Shown here piece after piece: positions 61,478 to 64,000 of a stretch of 64,000 nt of DNA. The notes beneath the pieces are model-generated. The model did not search any database, was not told the origin of the DNA, and was given only the letters and a program-made list of their open reading frames with translations. Each line of letters begins with the position of its first letter. Within the stretch, counting starts at the first letter, position 1. Position numbers and translations under genes: made by a program. Source of the DNA: an uncultured Porphyromonadaceae bacterium (lineage in GTDB: Bacteria; Bacteroidota; Bacteroidia; Bacteroidales; Muribaculaceae); the NCBI GenBank assembly GCA_902491625.1, contig CABUIO010000003.1, positions 1 through 64,000 on the forward strand, written 5' to 3'.

Positions 61478-62839
61478 ATGGCCCAGAAAACCGGAATACC
61501 CAAAGGAACCCGCGATTTTTCGCCCATTGAGATGGCGAAAAGAAACTATATATTCGACACAATCCGCAGCCAGTTCAAACTATTCGGCTACAAGCAGATA
61601 GAGACTCCCGCGATGGAGAATCTATCAACCCTGATGGGAAAATACGGCGAAGAGGGCGACAAACTCCTTTTCAAGATTCTCGACAGCGGCGACTTCCTTA
61701 AGAAAGTTGACGACCGGCAGCTTCTCGAACGCAACTGCGTGCGCCTGACTCCCAAAATCGCAGAGAAAGGTCTGCGATATGATCTCACAGTACCGTTCGC
61801 ACGATTCGTGGTGCAGCACCGCAACGAAATCAACATGCCCTTCAAGCGTTTCCAGATTCAGCCTGTGTGGCGTGCCGACCGTCCTCAGAAAGGACGTTAC
61901 CGCGAGTTCTATCAGTGCGATGCCGACGTTGTAGGAAGCGACTCTCTGTTTAACGAAGCAGAGCTTGTCAGCCTCATCGACGCAGTCTTCAGCAAGCTTA
62001 AAGTAAACGTTGCGATCAAGCTCAACAACCGAAAGATTCTCAGCGGTATAGCTCAGGTACTCAACTGCGAGGACAAGATTGTAGACATCACAGTCGCCAT
62101 CGATAAAATCGACAAAATCGGCATCGACAACGTCAATGCGGAGCTTCTTGAAAAGGGAATTCCCGCTGAAGCAGTCGAAGCACTTAAACCTTTACTTGAA
62201 CTAAGCGGTGACAATCATTCCAAACTCAGCACAATGCGTGAATTCCTCGCATCCTCCGAAACCGGACTCAAAGGTGTCGAGGAGATGGAGGAGGTGCTGA
62301 AACTTTCCGAATCGCTCCATCCGGAGGCAGAGATCGAAGTAGACTTCTCGCTGGCTCGCGGACTCAACTACTACACCGGCACAATCATTGAGGTTAAGGC
62401 AAAAGACGTCGAGATCGGAAGTATCACCGGCGGCGGACGTTACGACAACCTCACCGGCGTTTTTGGTATGCCGGGACTTTCCGGTGTCGGCATCAGTTTC
62501 GGCGCCGACCGCATCTACGACGTGCTCAACGCCCTCGACCTTTATCCCGATGAAATCACCGGAACCGTCAAGATTCTGTTTGTTAATTTCGGCGAGAAAG
62601 AGGCGATCAAATCGCTTGAATATGTCAATAAGCTTCGCCGCAGCGGCATATCCGCACTCCTATATCCTGACGCTGCCAAGATGAAGAAACAGATGGCGAT
62701 GGCAAACGACGACAAGGTGCCTTTCGTCGGCATTGTGGGTGAAAGCGAGCTTGCCGCAGGAAAGATAATGCTCAAAGATATGGAAAGCGGTGAGCAGTCG
62801 CTCCTTTCCATCGATGAAATCATCGAAAAACTGAAATAG
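61478..62839 (+). CDS. hisS: Histidine-tRNA ligase
   Basis: Class II synthetase charging tRNA-His, 453 residues. N-terminal [10 protein letters not shown], motif 2 [20 protein letters not shown], the histidine-binding [13 protein letters not shown] and motif 3 region [13 protein letters not shown] are present, followed by the anticodon-binding domain (about 350-453). Standard length. The next gene starts 3 bp after its stop. Confidence 0.97.
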   Translation: MAQKTGIPKGTRDFSPIEMAKRNYIFDTIRSQFKLFGYKQIETPAMENLSTLMGKYGEEGDKLLFKILDSGDFLKKVDDRQLLERNCVRLTPKIAEKGLRYDLTVPFARFVVQHRNEINMPFKRFQIQPVWRADRPQKGRYREFYQCDADVVGSDSLFNEAELVSLIDAVFSKLKVNVAIKLNNRKILSGIAQVLNCEDKIVDITVAIDKIDKIGIDNVNAELLEKGIPAEAVEALKPLLELSGDNHSKLSTMREFLASSETGLKGVEEMEEVLKLSESLHPEAEIEVDFSLARGLNYYTGTIIEVKAKDVEIGSITGGGRYDNLTGVFGMPGLSGVGISFGADRIYDVLNALDLYPDEITGTVKILFVNFGEKEAIKSLEYVNKLRRSGISALLYPDAAKMKKQMAMANDDKVPFVGIVGESELAAGKIMLKDMESGEQSLLSIDEIIEKLK

Positions 62840-62842
62840 ACG

Positions 62843-64000
62843 ATGATTCCATCGATTTCCGGAACCAAAAACCGCACCAGTCTTCAATCCATCTTCTGGA
62901 TTTTTGTGCTGGCACTTGTCGTGTCCTCTTGCGGCTCAAAAAACGCAACAAATGCGGGCGAAAACAAAGTCAACACCCTGAAATACGCTGATCATCTCAA
63001 GATGTGGGAGGAAAATGACGGCACCACATTCGCCGAGGTTTACAATCAGAATGACACGACAAAACCGCTCGCACTCTACATCTTCCCTGACAAGGGGAAA
63101 GCCGAGGACTACAAACGTCGTTTTCCCGACTCCGTTGTCGTGACGGAAGACACCGGAAATTTCCTCGTCTATACCTCCGTCTATTCTTCCGCGCTCGATG
63201 AAATGGGCGTTTCCGACAAAATCGGAGCTGTCGTCGACGCCGGATATTTCACCGATCCATCGATCAAGGATGCCATTGCTTCCGGAAAGATTCTTGACGC
63301 AGGCACCTCGCAGCAACCCTCACAGGAGAAACTTATTGCGCGCAAACCGAGCCTCGCAATGGTCAGCGTCTACGATGGCATGGACGTCAGCTCCCTTAGA
63401 AAGCTTAACATTCCTGTCGTCTACATGGCCGACAACCTTGAGGCCACGCCGCTCGGGCGTGCCGAGTGGATAAAATTCATCGCGCATCTTGCAGGCAAAC
63501 CGGAAACCGGCGACAGCATCTTTCGTCAGGTCGAATCCGAATACCTGAAGCTCAAGGACATGGCCTCAAAAAGAACTGACCGTCCGAAGGTAATGGTCGA
63601 GAACATGTATCAGGGCGTCTGGTATGTTCCCGGCGGTAAAAGCTATGCCGCGGAACTGATCTCGGATGCCGGAGGAAACTATCCATGGAAAGACAACGTC
63701 GACAACGGATCGCTATCGCTCTCGTTCGAGCAGGTGCTCCACAAAGCCTCAGATGCCGATGTCTGGCTTTTGAAACTCTTCAATGAGGAACTGACTTCCG
63801 ACGGACTCAAAGCCAAGGATGAACGCAACATGCTATTTGCGCCTGTGGCAAAACATGGCGTATGGTATTCCAACACTGCCACTTCGCGGCTTTTCGATGA
63901 ATTTCCGTATCATCCGGAGCTTCTGCTGCGCGATTATATCGCAATCTTCCATCCGACAATTCTTCAGGACTACACTCCACGATATTTCCGACCTATGAAC
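62843..64000 (+). CDS. ABC transporter substrate-binding lipoprotein (BtuF/FecB-like), cut by the window end
   Basis: Open to the last base; 386 codons are visible and the product looks nearly complete. Lipoprotein signal with lipobox VVSSC (Cys about residue 30), then the two-lobe periplasmic binding fold: MGVSDKIGAVVDAGYFTDP in lobe 1, KPSLAMVSVYDGMDV, the linking helix, and MVENMYQGVWYVPGGKSYAA in lobe 2. Family ligands are cobalamin, haem or ferric siderophores; which one cannot be told here. The permease and ATPase genes are expected just downstream, outside the window. It starts 3 bp after hisS, so it may share that transcript. Confidence 0.85.
   Translation, partial: MIPSISGTKNRTSLQSIFWIFVLALVVSSCGSKNATNAGENKVNTLKYADHLKMWEENDGTTFAEVYNQNDTTKPLALYIFPDKGKAEDYKRRFPDSVVVTEDTGNFLVYTSVYSSALDEMGVSDKIGAVVDAGYFTDPSIKDAIASGKILDAGTSQQPSQEKLIARKPSLAMVSVYDGMDVSSLRKLNIPVVYMADNLEATPLGRAEWIKFIAHLAGKPETGDSIFRQVESEYLKLKDMASKRTDRPKVMVENMYQGVWYVPGGKSYAAELISDAGGNYPWKDNVDNGSLSLSFEQVLHKASDADVWLLKLFNEELTSDGLKAKDERNMLFAPVAKHGVWYSNTATSRLFDEFPYHPELLLRDYIAIFHPTILQDYTPRYFRPMN

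Noticed and set aside
1..64000. CRISPR arrays, tRNA or rRNA genes, prophage, transposase genes
   Set aside because: I looked for regularly spaced repeats, cloverleaf patterns, rRNA signatures and transposase or integrase motifs and saw none.

Overview
The window looks like the chromosome of a gut-type Bacteroidales bacterium (phylum Bacteroidota), most likely Muribaculaceae or a close relative. Evidence: promoters of the Bacteroidota type (TTTG, about 19-20 nt, then TAnnTTTG) instead of E. coli -35/-10 boxes; little sign of Shine-Dalgarno sequences; families typical of the group (a lipoprotein TamA-like protein, DUF4293, DUF4250, a WG-repeat lipoprotein, an FtsK/LolA-like pair, purH followed by mreBCD-PBP2-rodA, an SLC45-like transporter); and a Na+-pumping decarboxylase set of the kind used in propionate formation. 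The family-level placement is inference. I see no rRNA, tRNA, CRISPR array, transposase or prophage. Almost all of the window is ordinary, densely packed core chromosome.

Layout. 0.2-2.5 kb: gamma, biotin-carrier and beta subunits of a sodium-pump decarboxylase (the carboxyltransferase subunit is not in the window). 2.6-7.3 kb: DUF2156 protein and dnaE, convergent. 7.6-9.4 kb: WG-repeat lipoprotein. 10-20.7 kb: a long minus-strand run: ftsK, LolA-like, trxB, dCMP deaminase, S41 protease, 5-formyl-THF cyclo-ligase, a hemerythrin-like protein, a LuxR-type regulator and an M3 peptidase. 20.9-24 kb: dapA-dnaG. 24-24.7 kb: a cysteine-less thioredoxin-like protein and DUF4250. 25.2-28.9 kb: gyrA and a TPR protein. 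29-30.8 kb: glycosyltransferase and mscS. 31-34.2 kb: dedA, rpe and an ABC exporter pair. 34.7-37.7 kb: HAD phosphatase and TamL. 37.8-46 kb: acyl-ACP thioesterase, purH, and the elongasome operon mreB-mreC-mreD-PBP2-rodA. 46.1-47.3 kb: an unknown small protein and a nitrilase-family amidase. 48-50.3 kb: radA and an RNA methyltransferase. 50.4-56.4 kb: nfo, an SLC45-like transporter with a large insert, glutamine synthetase, an SDR and a ThiF/MoeB-like enzyme. 56.4-64 kb: DUF4293, two AT-rich accessory genes (a phage-type hypothetical and a two-site retropepsin-like protein), a large TPR protein, hisS and a substrate-binding lipoprotein cut by the window end.

The least ordinary material is non-coding. 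Intergenic blocks at 1-104, 9.4-10.0, 34.2-34.7, 47.3-48.1 and 56.4 kb carry at least two families of dispersed, hairpin-forming repeats. One family has a REP-like hairpin whose stem bases change in compensation between copies, plus a separate conserved tail of about 35-45 nt that begins within about 8 nt of stop codons at three places. One 469-bp segment is bounded by 34-bp inverted repeats and flanked by TTA. The four internal blocks all lie between convergent genes. Protein-level oddities are the 150-residue insert in the SLC45-like transporter, a hemerythrin-like protein that seems to have lost its iron ligands, and a ThiF-like enzyme without a visible partner.
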